DNA of 64,000 bases from Flavobacterium denitrificans DSM 15936. Its GTDB lineage: Bacteria; Bacteroidota; Bacteroidia; Flavobacteriales; Flavobacteriaceae. The stretch lies in NCBI RefSeq assembly GCF_000425445.1, contig NZ_AUDL01000008.1:248001-312000 (forward strand). Direction: 5' to 3'. A program made the position numbers and the translations under genes. Shown here in pieces: positions 15,821 to 24,884 of the stretch. The notes under the pieces were generated by a model. That model was not told where the DNA came from and made no database searches. It worked only from the letters and a program-made list of their open reading frames with translations. How positions within the stretch are numbered: position 1 is the first letter of the stretch; every line of letters starts with the position of its first letter.

Positions 15821-17401
15821 ATGACACTATATTTTTGGTTTGTTTTTTTCTTGGCTGTTCAGGTAATTCATTTTATTGGGACTTGGAAACTGTATCAAGC
15901 AGCAGGAAGAAAAAGCTGGGAGGCAGCAATTCCAGTTTACAACTCAATTGTTTTAATGAAAATAATTAGCCGTCCTACTTGGTGGACTTTGTTGCTTTTT
16001 ATTCCAATTATCAACTTAATTATGTTTCCTGTTGTTTGGGTTGAAACCTTGAGAACATTTGGAAAAAGATCAACCTTAGATACTGTTTTGGGAATTTTCA
16101 CATTAGGATTTTACATCTATTATGTAAACTACACTCAAAAGCTTGAATATCGTGCAGACCGTGATTTAACCCCAAAAACTAAAACTGCAGACACTGTAAG
16201 TTCTTTGCTTTTTGCAATAATCGTTGCAACATTGGTTCATACTTATGTAGTGCAACCATACACAATCCCTACATCATCTCTTGAAAAATCATTATTGATT
16301 GGAGATTTTTTGTTTGTAAGCAAATTAAACTATGGCCCTAGAGTCCCTATGACAACTGTTGCTTTGCCGATGGTTCATGACTCTATTCCATTGACAAAAA
16401 GCAAATCGTATTTAAAATGGCCACAATTGCCATATTTTAGACTTCCAGCAATTGAAAAAATCAACAGATGCGACATTGTCGTCTTTAACTGGCCTGTCGA
16501 CACCGTTCATTATTTCTTCGAACCAAAAGGAAGACCGGGTGTTATCAAGCCTATTGACAAAAAATCTAATTATGTAAAAAGATGTGTAGGTATTCCGGGT
16601 GACAGTTTAGCAATAAAAGATGGCTATGTCTTCATTAACGGAAAGAAATTAGCTTTACCAGAAAGAGCTAAACCTCAATATTCTTACGCTGTTGCTTTAG
16701 ACGAAAAAACGCCAATTGACTTTGGAACTATTTTTAAAGAATTAGACATTACTGATCGTGCAGGCTTCAGAACTGAAATTGATGCCGCGGGGAATGCAAT
16801 CGAAAAAAGAGACACTCTCTATTTAGGAGCTTTAACCGAACTAGGAGCAGAAAGATTCAAAAACACACCTGGTGTCACTGCTGTAATTAGAAAAATTGAT
16901 AAAGGAAATGACAATGCCATTTTCCCTCATATCAATAAATGGAGCCAAGACAATATGGGCCCAATTTATATTCCTGAAGCAGGAAAGACAGTAGCATTAA
17001 CAAACGAATCTCTTCCTTTTTATAAAGATATCATTACCAATTATGAAGGAAACACTTTAGAATTAAAAGACTCAAAGTTCTTCATAAATGGAAAACCAGC
17101 AACTAGCTACACTTTCAAACAAAACTACTACTGGATGATGGGAGATAACCGCCACAACTCTGAAGACAGCCGTTATTGGGGATATGTTCCAGAGAACCAC
17201 ATTGTTGGAAAACCTGTTTTCATCTGGTTAAGCTGGGATACAAACGGAAAAGGAATCAACAAAATACGCTGGAGCAGAGTTTTCACAACTGTTGACGGCG
17301 AAGGCCAACCGCAATCGTATTTCAAATACTTCCTAATCCTTCTTGCTCTTTATTTCGTTGGAGAATTCTTCTGGAGAAAAAGAAAAGAAAACAAAGCATA
17401 A
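15821..17401 (+). CDS. lepB: Signal peptidase I (S26) with extra N-terminal membrane domain
   Basis: 526 residues, much longer than E. coli LepB (324). Residues 1-110 form a separate multi-helix module (SWEAAIPVYNSIVLMKII and PTWWTLLLFIPIINLIMF), resembling DUF5684-type domains. The S26 domain follows: Ser153 in IPTSSLEKSL is the likely nucleophile and a Lys near 253 (YVKRCVGIPGD) the general base. The closing box GDNRHNSEDSRYWGYVP is near 445, and a C-terminal membrane helix ends the protein at about 500-518. It cleaves signal peptides at the outer face of the inner membrane. A large insertion separates the Lys box from the closing box, as in other Bacteroidota. Confidence 0.93.
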   Translation: MTLYFWFVFFLAVQVIHFIGTWKLYQAAGRKSWEAAIPVYNSIVLMKIISRPTWWTLLLFIPIINLIMFPVVWVETLRTFGKRSTLDTVLGIFTLGFYIYYVNYTQKLEYRADRDLTPKTKTADTVSSLLFAIIVATLVHTYVVQPYTIPTSSLEKSLLIGDFLFVSKLNYGPRVPMTTVALPMVHDSIPLTKSKSYLKWPQLPYFRLPAIEKINRCDIVVFNWPVDTVHYFFEPKGRPGVIKPIDKKSNYVKRCVGIPGDSLAIKDGYVFINGKKLALPERAKPQYSYAVALDEKTPIDFGTIFKELDITDRAGFRTEIDAAGNAIEKRDTLYLGALTELGAERFKNTPGVTAVIRKIDKGNDNAIFPHINKWSQDNMGPIYIPEAGKTVALTNESLPFYKDIITNYEGNTLELKDSKFFINGKPATSYTFKQNYYWMMGDNRHNSEDSRYWGYVPENHIVGKPVFIWLSWDTNGKGINKIRWSRVFTTVDGEGQPQSYFKYFLILLALYFVGEFFWRKRKENKA

Positions 17402-17417
17402 TAAAAAATAAGTTATT

Positions 17418-17489
17418 TTTGTTTCAGGTTTCAAGTTTCACGTTATTTAACGTCAACTTGGAACCTGAAACTTTTAAACCTGAAACAAA
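17418..17489. repeat. GTTTCAGGTTT-type palindromic element, copy 1
   Basis: Perfect 14-base arms TTTGTTTCAGGTTT / AAACCTGAAACAAA at 17418-17431 and 17476-17489, with inner copies of CAAGTTTC and AACTTGGAACCTGAAAC. Related elements occur at 41564-41640 and 52481-52589. It fills the gap between lepB and the wbqC-like gene. Confidence 0.85.
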
Positions 17490-17493
17490 CAAG

Positions 17494-18108
17494 ATGAATT
17501 CGTTACTACTTCCTACCTATTTTCCATCAATAAGCCACTTTGCTGTTATGGCTCAATCTGAGACTATTACTTTTGAAATGGAGGATAATTTTCAGAAGCA
17601 GACTAACAGAAACAGGACTTACATTTACAGTCCAAATGGAATTCAATTGTTGAATATTCCAGTGAAGCATTCAAAAGCGGCGCATCAAAAAACAAAAGAT
17701 ATTTTGATCGAAAACGAATTTGACTGGCAGAAACAGCATTTTAAATCGCTTGAAGCAGCATATAGAAGCTCTCCTTTCTTCGAGTACTTCGAAGATGATA
17801 TTGTACCTATTTTCGAAAAAAAACACACTTTTTTAACGGATCTTAATTTCGAAGTTTTAGACACTGTAACAAAATGCCTACGAATGAAATTAGATTTTAG
17901 CAAAACCACTGAATATTTTCATGAAACACCCGATTTTAATGATTTCCGATATTTAGCAAATGGAAAAAAAGACGCTAATTCATTCGAAAAATACACTCAG
18001 GTTTTTGATGACAAACATGGTTTCATAAACAATTTAAGCGTATTGGATCTGCTTTTTAACGAAGGCAAATTCGCAATGGATTATTTAAAAACACAGAAAA
18101 TACTTTAA
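17494..18108 (+). CDS. WbqC-like family protein
   Basis: 204 residues from ATG 17494. The frame reaches back to 17419, but that part lies in the palindromic repeat and is rejected. The WbqC signature appears at the start: LLPTYFPSISHFAVMAQ, then EMEDNFQKQTNRNRTYI and IPVKH. The family occurs in O-antigen and glycan loci and is linked to modification of nucleotide sugars, but its reaction is not established. No membrane segments. It follows lepB in the same direction and converges on the phosphatase-family gene. Confidence 0.85.
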   Translation: MNSLLLPTYFPSISHFAVMAQSETITFEMEDNFQKQTNRNRTYIYSPNGIQLLNIPVKHSKAAHQKTKDILIENEFDWQKQHFKSLEAAYRSSPFFEYFEDDIVPIFEKKHTFLTDLNFEVLDTVTKCLRMKLDFSKTTEYFHETPDFNDFRYLANGKKDANSFEKYTQVFDDKHGFINNLSVLDLLFNEGKFAMDYLKTQKIL

Positions 18109-18173
18109 GCTCTGAATTGCAGAATTGTAAGTTGTAAGCTGTGAAATATACTATTTATTTTAATCCAACATTT

Positions 18174-18255
18174 CACTTTCGACTTTCGACTTTCGACTTT
18201 TGACCTTTGACTTTTGACTTTTGACTTTCGACTTTTGACTTTCGACTTTCGACTT
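18174..18255. repeat. Heptamer tandem repeat (GACTTTY), about 11.7 copies
   Basis: Units of 7 bases, GACTTTC or GACTTTT, repeat in uninterrupted register (one unit reads GACCTTT) in the convergent space between the wbqC-like gene and the next leftward gene. On one strand the tract has no A-T symmetry and cannot form a hairpin, unlike the other intergenic repeats here. Confidence 0.9.
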
Positions 18256-18261
18256 AAAAAC

Positions 18262-19308
18262 CTATTCCATCGAAAGCCTTGCCATAATAGGATAATGATC
18301 TGAATTTTCGAAATCTGAAAAACTTTCGAATTGTTTCACTTTCATTTTACTATCTGTAAAAATATAGTCAATTCTTGCTGGATAATATTTGAACTTATAA
18401 GTTGCTCCAAATCCCCCTCCAGCTTCTTCAAAAGCATCTTTTAGTTTTCCTTTAATATTTCTATATACATACGAAAAAGGGCTATTATTCATATCTCCGC
18501 AGATGATCATTGGAGTTTTGCATTTTTTAATATGTTCTTTAAAAATCTCTGCTTGCTCTTGCTGTTGCTTAAACCCTTTGCTTATTCTGTTATAAATTAG
18601 CTGTGATTTCTTCTGATTTACGTTGTCAATATCATTTGAAATCTCATTTACATCTGGCGATATTCTAATAGACTGCAAATGCATGTTATAGACACGAATA
18701 ATATCTTTTCCTCGTTTAATATCAGCATATACAACATTGTTATCTGATTTTGGAAATACAATATTCCCTTCTTCGATTATTGGAAATTTGGAAAAGATAG
18801 CCTGTCCGGTTTTAATTTTATTACCATCAATAAAAATATAACGGTGCGGATACACTTTTAAATCCAAATGTGCCGAATTTGAATATTCTTGAATACAGAG
18901 AATATCAGGATCTTTTTCATCAATAAACGTTTTGATGTTTTCTGGAATATCATCACGATCCAACCATTTGAAAACATTAAAAAGACGAACGTTATAACTC
19001 ATAACTGAAAAGTTTTTTTCATCTTCAACATAATCCTTAGCAGAAAATTTATAGAATTTGCTAATGAAAGTAATTCCCATCAATAAAACCAATCCAGATA
19101 AAATTAGACGCTTTTTGAACTGAATTGCCCAATACAGAAAGAAGAATCCATTTGCGACGAAAAAAGCAGGCATAAACAGCGTAAGCACCGATAAAAGCGG
19201 AAAACTTTTAGGTGCTAAAAAAGGTAAAATATAAATGCTAAAAGTAAAAACAGTAAGCACTATATTCAAAAAGAACATTATTTTATTAAACCACGAAAGG
19301 TTTTTCAT
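18262..19308 (-). CDS. Membrane-anchored endonuclease/exonuclease/phosphatase family protein
   Basis: 348 residues. Three hydrophobic helices (about 8-30, 36-62, 68-84) precede an EEP domain of the DNase I/sphingomyelinase type. Metal and catalytic boxes are visible: MSYNVRLFN, DILCIQEYS (Glu metal ligand), YNMHLQSIRI (His), ICGDMNNSPFS (Asp and Asn), IDYIFTD and SDHYPIMARL (terminal Asp-His pair). The substrate, nucleic acid or phospholipid/phosphoester, cannot be told. It lies 18 bases behind the rhomboid gene in the mutL unit. Confidence 0.88.
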   Translation of the reverse strand: MKNLSWFNKIMFFLNIVLTVFTFSIYILPFLAPKSFPLLSVLTLFMPAFFVANGFFFLYWAIQFKKRLILSGLVLLMGITFISKFYKFSAKDYVEDEKNFSVMSYNVRLFNVFKWLDRDDIPENIKTFIDEKDPDILCIQEYSNSAHLDLKVYPHRYIFIDGNKIKTGQAIFSKFPIIEEGNIVFPKSDNNVVYADIKRGKDIIRVYNMHLQSIRISPDVNEISNDIDNVNQKKSQLIYNRISKGFKQQQEQAEIFKEHIKKCKTPMIICGDMNNSPFSYVYRNIKGKLKDAFEEAGGGFGATYKFKYYPARIDYIFTDSKMKVKQFESFSDFENSDHYPIMARLSME

Positions 19309-19326
19309 ATTATTTGCTAAAAGGAT

Positions 19327-20187
19327 TTATTTTCCAGCTCTAAATAGAAACTCTTTTTCTTCTTTTGTCAGACAATCATAACCAGACTGGCTAATCTTAT
19401 CTAAAATTTCATCAATTTGTTGTTGTGTCTTGTCTTTCGCAACAATTCTTGACGAAGTTTTTTCCGTAGGTTTTTTGTAATTCTTATGAACTTTTGTGAA
19501 TGGGGTCGTTGGGGATTTTCTAAACAGATTAGCAAAAAAGTCTAATACTCTAGAAACAATGATACTTAAATCAGTACCATTTTGAAGCAGTTTTATAAAT
19601 ATAAAACCGAAAAATGCGCCTGCTAAATGCGAAATATGTCCGCCCATATTTTCAAGGCGCAACTGCATTAAATCTAAAAGTAAAATTACGCCAGTAATAT
19701 GCCAGAGTTTAACATTTCCGAAAAACAATAATCTCACATTCATTAAAGGCTGATAGGTTGTCGCAGCAACTAAAATTGCCATAATGGCCGCCGAAGCACC
19801 AACTATTAAAGCTGAATTCCCTAAAATATAATAACTTAATGCAAATATGATTCCTGAAAAGATAGCTCCTAATATATAAAGACCTAAATATTGTTTTTGA
19901 CTAAAAAACGTTAAAAACAGATTACTTGCAAAATTCAAAACCAGCATATTGAACAACAGATGCATGAATCCGAAATGGAAAAAAGAATACGTTAAAAATG
20001 TCCATGGTTTGAACATAAAAACCTGCGGATCTGACGACAATGCCAGCCAATTTGGAAAATCAAATACACCAATTGAAAACTTATAGAAAACCAAAGAAAT
20101 TAAAAAACAAGCAACATTCCAATAAATAACACGCATGGCGATACCACCAAGTTTGTATTGCAGTTTTAAATCGTCTAGAATATTCAT
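19327..20187 (-). CDS. Rhomboid family intramembrane serine protease (second copy)
   Basis: 286 residues from ATG 20187; an upstream TTG at 20220 is less likely. Six hydrophobic helices. The catalytic Ser is in VGASAAIMA and the His in SHLAGAFFG, forming the Ser-His dyad; the conserved HLLFNMLVL stretch (TM2) supplies the oxyanion-side His/Asn. A soluble C-terminal tail of about 60 residues is Lys-rich. The GxSx box reads GASA rather than the usual GASG. The substrate is unknown. It is a paralogue of the next gene. Confidence 0.9.
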   Translation of the reverse strand: MNILDDLKLQYKLGGIAMRVIYWNVACFLISLVFYKFSIGVFDFPNWLALSSDPQVFMFKPWTFLTYSFFHFGFMHLLFNMLVLNFASNLFLTFFSQKQYLGLYILGAIFSGIIFALSYYILGNSALIVGASAAIMAILVAATTYQPLMNVRLLFFGNVKLWHITGVILLLDLMQLRLENMGGHISHLAGAFFGFIFIKLLQNGTDLSIIVSRVLDFFANLFRKSPTTPFTKVHKNYKKPTEKTSSRIVAKDKTQQQIDEILDKISQSGYDCLTKEEKEFLFRAGK

Positions 20188-20233
20188 AAAGTCTTCTTTT
20201 CGTTTTTTAAAGTTAATCAATTAAAGTTAAAAA

Positions 20234-21031
20234 TTAATTCCAACGATTGTTATTAAACTGATTTTTTTTCCAGTACAACATCATTAAAAAACCAGCAATT
20301 GCCCCACCAATATGTGCAAAATGCGCAATTCCAGTTCCGCCACTTCCAAATAAAGAACTTCCTTTAAACCCTAAAAACAAATCTACTGCCAAAATTCCAG
20401 GAACAAAATATTTTGCTTTTATCGGAACAGGAATAAATAATAATCCCAATTGCGCATTAGGAAACATAAAAGCAAAAGCCGTTAATAAACCGTAAATTGC
20501 TCCAGAAGCTCCCAAAACAGGGGACTGAACAATTCCTGCTGCCTGTCCTAAAACATTAAATTGCTCCTGAGTACAATGTGCATTTTTTAAAATTGTAGCA
20601 ACTTCACCTTGTATGATTTCGCCAGATTCATATCTCATATTCAAAATCAAATGAAGATCTGCTTTAGATAAATTTAAACCAGATACAGAATCCAGAAGCG
20701 AATGCAATTGTAAATAATTTACTCCTGTATGAAGCAATGCAGCTCCAAGTCCGCAGGAAATGTAAAAAAACAAGAATTTTTTTCCACCCCAAAAATGCTC
20801 TAATGCAGATCCAAAGCTGTATAATGCAAACATATTGAATAAAATATGTGCAAAATTTGGCCATGGCGCATGCATAAACATATGCGTAAAAACCTGCCAT
20901 AGTCTGAAATCATTGCTTTCCGGATAAAACAATGAAAAATATTCGTAGGAAATCGGTACCATTTGAGCACCAATAAAAAATATAATATTAATTATAAGCA
21001 GTTGTTTGACAACTGGAGTCATGTTCATCAT
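20234..21031 (-). CDS. Rhomboid family intramembrane serine protease (first copy)
   Basis: 265 residues. It begins at 21031 and overlaps the mutL stop by ATGA (21028-21031), so it is translationally coupled to mutL. The canonical GASGAIYG (Ser nucleophile) and AHIGGAIAGF (His) boxes are present, along with HILFNMFALYSFG in TM2. An insertion of about 50 residues (HTGVNYLQLHSLLD ... CTQEQFNVLGQAAG) sits between TM3 and TM4 and is absent from the second copy. It cleaves transmembrane helices of unknown clients. Confidence 0.93.
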   Translation of the reverse strand: MMNMTPVVKQLLIINIIFFIGAQMVPISYEYFSLFYPESNDFRLWQVFTHMFMHAPWPNFAHILFNMFALYSFGSALEHFWGGKKFLFFYISCGLGAALLHTGVNYLQLHSLLDSVSGLNLSKADLHLILNMRYESGEIIQGEVATILKNAHCTQEQFNVLGQAAGIVQSPVLGASGAIYGLLTAFAFMFPNAQLGLLFIPVPIKAKYFVPGILAVDLFLGFKGSSLFGSGGTGIAHFAHIGGAIAGFLMMLYWKKNQFNNNRWN

Positions 21032-22968
21032 AAAGCAAACTTTTTATCTATATCTTCCACACGCATAGTGATGAAAGTAGGTTTTTGAAAAGGTGAAATA
21101 TTTGGATCTTTACAAGCAAATAATCCATTTACAAGATTATCTTGTTCTTTTTCGGTTAAATAAGACCCTGTTTTAACCGCTAAACTTTTTGCCATTGATT
21201 TGGCAATTGTATCATTTTGACTGTAACTGTTTGCCGGAATTCCGTCCTGCAAATCACTCAATAATTGATCAATTACAATCGAAACTTCGCTCTCGGTAAT
21301 ATTTACAGGGATTCCAGAAATCACAATATGATCTGTTTTCGCATCTTCAAAAATAAATCCTGTTGTTTCTAATGAAGGTTTTAATTCCTCAATCAATTTC
21401 ATTTCAACAGTAGAATAAAACAAATCCAATGGAAAAAGCAATTGTTGGCTTGAAGCTTGATTAACAGTCATATTCAACAAAAATTGCTCATACAAAATAC
21501 GCTGATGCGCTCGTTGCTGATCTACAATAATCATTCCTGATTTAATTGGCGAAACAATATATTTTTTATGAATTTGATACGTTTTCTGACTTGCTTGTTC
21601 TACTTCATCATCATTAAACAAAGACGATGTCACTTCTTCATTTTCAAATGTAAAAGGCGAACTTTCAATCGTTTCTGGATTTTCGGTATCCAAACCAACA
21701 TATAAACTCTCCCAACTTACTGTTGGTTCGACTCTTTTTGAATAACCCGAATAAGATGATCCTGAATACGAAGAACCAGAAGATGACGACGATAATGAAG
21801 ATCCTGAACTATAGCCAGATCCTGAACTTCCTTTTGAATAATGCTGATTCGTTTTATCATCTGTGAAGGGATTGAAATTCCCATCAACTTGAATTGTTGG
21901 CGTTTCAGCTTCTAAATCTTTATAATGATATGGCGTGTCTAAATTGGCATCTCTTTCAAAATCCAAAACAGGAGCCACATTAAATTGTCCCAAACTATGT
22001 TTGATCGATGCTCTTAAAATGGCATATAAAGCCGATTCATCGTCAAACTTAATTTCAGTTTTTGTTGGATGAATATTAATATCGATGGTATTTGGCGGTA
22101 CTTGCAAGTATAAGAAATAACTTGGTTGCATGCCATCTTTCAAAAGACCATCATAAGCCGCCATAACCGCATGATGCAAATAACCACTTTTTATAAAACG
22201 ATCGTTCACAAAAAAGAACTGCTCTCCTCTGCTCTTTTTCGCAAATTCCGGTTTGCATACAAAACCCTGAATATTTATAATCTCGGTATCTTCATTTACA
22301 GGAACCAATTTTTCATTGGTTTTGCCCGACATAATTCCGACAATCCTTTGACGATATCCTGCTGATGGAAGATTGTACAATTCGCTTCCGTTATGATAAA
22401 AGCTAAAATGAATATTTGGATGCGCCAAAGCCACACGTTGAAATTCATCCATAACATGACGAAATTCAACTGTATCAGACTTTAAGAAATTACGGCGTGC
22501 TGGAATATTGAAAAACAAATTTTTGACCGCAAATGACGTTCCTTTCGGCAAAACAGCCACTTCCTGCGAGACAAATTTACTTCCCTCGATTACGATATGC
22601 GTTCCCAATTCGTCTTGATCTTGCTTGGTTTTCATTTCCATGTGAGCAATCGCCGCGATTGATGCCAAAGCTTCTCCACGAAAACCTTTTGTTCCCAGCG
22701 AAAACAAATCCTCCGCCTGACGAATTTTTGAAGTGGCATGACGCGCAAAACACAAACGGGCATCTGTAACCGTCATTCCTACTCCATTATCAATAACCTG
22801 AACTAATGATTTGCCGGCATCTTTTATAATCAATTTAATATCAGTCGCTTTTGCATCAACAGCATTTTCTAACAGCTCTTTTACAACTGAAGCTGGTCTT
22901 TGAACCACCTCTCCAGCGGCAATTTGGTTAGCAACGTGATCAGGAAGTAATTGAATAATACTCGACAT
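21028..22968 (-). CDS. mutL: DNA mismatch repair protein MutL
   Basis: 646 residues. The N-terminal GHKL ATPase shows ELLENAVDAKATDI (catalytic Glu), DNGVGM, and GTKGFRGEALASI. A Ser/Gly-rich linker (about 375-410, SSGSGYSSGSSLSSSSSG-like) joins the C-terminal dimerisation domain. There the motif expected as DQHAxxExxxxE in endonuclease-type MutL reads VDQQRAHQRILYE, and the CP.GRP-type motif reads ISPFQKPT, so the metal-binding residues seem lost. It couples MutS recognition to strand removal. First gene of a leftward unit mutL-rhomboid-rhomboid-EEP. Confidence 0.96.
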   Translation of the reverse strand: MSSIIQLLPDHVANQIAAGEVVQRPASVVKELLENAVDAKATDIKLIIKDAGKSLVQVIDNGVGMTVTDARLCFARHATSKIRQAEDLFSLGTKGFRGEALASIAAIAHMEMKTKQDQDELGTHIVIEGSKFVSQEVAVLPKGTSFAVKNLFFNIPARRNFLKSDTVEFRHVMDEFQRVALAHPNIHFSFYHNGSELYNLPSAGYRQRIVGIMSGKTNEKLVPVNEDTEIINIQGFVCKPEFAKKSRGEQFFFVNDRFIKSGYLHHAVMAAYDGLLKDGMQPSYFLYLQVPPNTIDINIHPTKTEIKFDDESALYAILRASIKHSLGQFNVAPVLDFERDANLDTPYHYKDLEAETPTIQVDGNFNPFTDDKTNQHYSKGSSGSGYSSGSSLSSSSSGSSYSGSSYSGYSKRVEPTVSWESLYVGLDTENPETIESSPFTFENEEVTSSLFNDDEVEQASQKTYQIHKKYIVSPIKSGMIIVDQQRAHQRILYEQFLLNMTVNQASSQQLLFPLDLFYSTVEMKLIEELKPSLETTGFIFEDAKTDHIVISGIPVNITESEVSIVIDQLLSDLQDGIPANSYSQNDTIAKSMAKSLAVKTGSYLTEKEQDNLVNGLFACKDPNISPFQKPTFITMRVEDIDKKFAL

Positions 22969-23122
22969 TAAAAAATTTGGGTTAAAGGTTTTTTCCTTGA
23001 TTTTATGGTTAAAAATCTTAGATTAAAAATGTTAGTCCACTTTGGATTTTAAAAAACCAAGGTGTACAAATTTAATGAATTTTGATTGTGATTTTGAATA
23101 TCTGCAGTCATAAAAAAAACAA

Positions 23123-23156
23123 AAAACCTATACTATTTTTACACAGTATAGGTTTT
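23123..23156 (-). terminator. Terminator after ribH
   Basis: Stem AAAACCTATACT / AGTATAGGTTTT with a 10-base loop, 25 bases past the ribH stop on the minus strand. Confidence 0.8.
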
Positions 23157-23180
23157 AGTATTTTTTAAAACAATTGTGTT

Positions 23181-23753
23181 TTATTCGTTTTCGATTTTTC
23201 TTGGAGAATCTTCAATTTGAAGCGCGCCAGAAGTCAATAAAGGCTGATTGAAAGCATGAGTTATTGATGCCTGCTGACGAATGTATGCCATTTTGATTGC
23301 TGCAATTGCAGCTTCGGTTCCTTTGTTGCCGTGAGCACCACCACTTCTGTCGATTGACTGCTGCATATTATTATCTGTTAAAACACAAAAAATAACCGGG
23401 ATATCAGTTTGTACATTCAAATCTTTAATTCCTTGCGTTACGCCTTCACAAACAAAATCAAAATGCTTAGTTTCTCCTTGAATTACACATCCAATTACAA
23501 TTACAGCATCAACATTTTGTGTTTGCAACATTTTTTTTGCGCCATAAATAAGCTCAAAACTCCCTGGAACATTCCATCTGATGATTTGCTGCGCAGGAAC
23601 ATCACAATCTACTAATGCATCAAAAGCACCATTATATAGTCCTTCTGTTATAACATCATTCCATTCAGAAACAACAATCCCAAATCGAAAGTCTTTCGCA
23701 TTTGGGATTGTGTTTTTATCGTATTCTGATAAATTTTTATTTTCAGTAGCCAT
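23181..23753 (-). CDS. ribH: 6,7-dimethyl-8-ribityllumazine synthase
   Basis: 190 residues. The N-terminal FRFGIVVSEWNDVITEGLYNGA, the pyrimidine-binding NVPGSFELIYGAKKM, the turn GCVIQGETKHFDFVCEGVTQG (His general base), and GGAHGNKGTEAAIAAIKM are all lumazine synthase boxes. It condenses 5-amino-6-ribitylamino-uracil with dihydroxybutanone phosphate in riboflavin synthesis, probably as a pentamer or capsid. About 15 extra residues at each end compared with minimal homologues. It lies 109 bases behind the TPR gene. Confidence 0.95.
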   Translation of the reverse strand: MATENKNLSEYDKNTIPNAKDFRFGIVVSEWNDVITEGLYNGAFDALVDCDVPAQQIIRWNVPGSFELIYGAKKMLQTQNVDAVIVIGCVIQGETKHFDFVCEGVTQGIKDLNVQTDIPVIFCVLTDNNMQQSIDRSGGAHGNKGTEAAIAAIKMAYIRQQASITHAFNQPLLTSGALQIEDSPRKIENE

Positions 23754-23862
23754 TTGTACTATTTTAAATTTTAGTCCAAATCCCGAAACAATCGGGACGG
23801 GATAGATTTCAGATTGCTAAAATACGAATCTAAAATCAAAAATCTGAACTCAAAAAGTATAA

Positions 23863-24642
23863 TTATTGCGCTAATCCAATCAATACATCAACAGAAGCAG
23901 CTTCTGGAGTTGCATCAAAATTATCCTTGATATCATTTAAATATTTTAAAGCATCTTCTTTCTGACCTAGAGCGATTGCAGTTTTAGCTGCTTTTAACAA
24001 GAAACGAGGCGTAGTAAAATCATTTTTATTAACACCAGCCGCTTTAACATAATAGCTCAAAGCTTCTTTTTGATTGTTTTTTTGAGAATAAGCATCTCCA
24101 ATAGCTCCAGTCGCCAAAGCACCTAAAATAGCATCTTCAGATTTAAATTCTCCAAGATATTTGATAGCATCATCAAATTTCCCCGTATTCAAATATGCCA
24201 TACCAGCATAGTAGTTTGCTAAATTTCCAGCATCTGTCCCAGAATATTCATCTGCAATTTTAATGAATCCAAATTTACCTTCTGATCCGTTTAATGCTAA
24301 TTTATATAACGAATCACTTGCAACACCGTTTACAGCTTTATCAAAGTTTTGCTGCGCAACAAACATTTCGTTTGCAGCTTCGTCTTGTTTAGGAGTTTCA
24401 ATAAATTTTTGGTAAGCCAAATAACCGATAGTAGCTACTGCAATACCAGCAACTAAACCAATAATAATTTTTTGATTTTTAGCCACCCAATCCTCAGTTC
24501 TTGAAGCAGTTTCGTCTAATTTAGAAAAAACACCAGCTGTTGTGCTGTCTTTTTCATCAATAACTACCTGTTGTTCTTCAGTAACTTCTTTAACTTCCTT
24601 CTCTTTTGGTGTCTTATATCCTCTTTTATTGTAAGTTGCCAT
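23863..24642 (-). CDS. Tetratricopeptide membrane protein (YfgM-like)
   Basis: 259 residues. A charged cytoplasmic N-terminus (KRGYKTPKEKEVKEV, about 1-55) is followed by one membrane helix (IIIGLVAGIAVATIGYLAY, about 59-77). The rest is periplasmic TPR-like helical repeats: AGNLANYYAGMAYLNTGKFDDAIKYL, ILGALATGAIGDAYSQKNNQKEALSYY and PRFLLKAAKTAIALGQKEDALKYL. The topology matches YfgM/TPR_21 proteins, which act as periplasmic chaperone partners near the Sec translocon; this is family inference. Confidence 0.82.
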   Translation of the reverse strand: MATYNKRGYKTPKEKEVKEVTEEQQVVIDEKDSTTAGVFSKLDETASRTEDWVAKNQKIIIGLVAGIAVATIGYLAYQKFIETPKQDEAANEMFVAQQNFDKAVNGVASDSLYKLALNGSEGKFGFIKIADEYSGTDAGNLANYYAGMAYLNTGKFDDAIKYLGEFKSEDAILGALATGAIGDAYSQKNNQKEALSYYVKAAGVNKNDFTTPRFLLKAAKTAIALGQKEDALKYLNDIKDNFDATPEAASVDVLIGLAQ

Positions 24643-24884
24643 TTAAAAATAATTTAGTGAACGGCAAAAATAAAATTTTTCTTGAAACTGAGACAAAAAA
24701 AATCAATTTTATCACTATTTTAAAAAAAATATTTTTCTTATTCGCTTGTCCTTTCGCGGAAGCGGTAAAATAAATCGGCTAGAGATTGCTGTAAAGCCAA
24801 TTATATCGATAATTTTCGGTAATTTGCACCCTCAAATTTTTGCTGTTCAAAAACAGCAAATTTTACACTTGGAGTCCCTAAAAA

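Noticed and set aside
18174..18255. Possible CRISPR array
   Set aside because: The 7-base units have no spacers, so it is a simple tandem repeat; no cas genes nearby.
23754..23862. Terminator or RNA element (TCCCGAAACAATCGGGACGGGA) between the TPR gene and ribH
   Set aside because: The palindrome is short and imperfect, with no T run on the relevant strand; noted as another TCCCGA-type repeat only.
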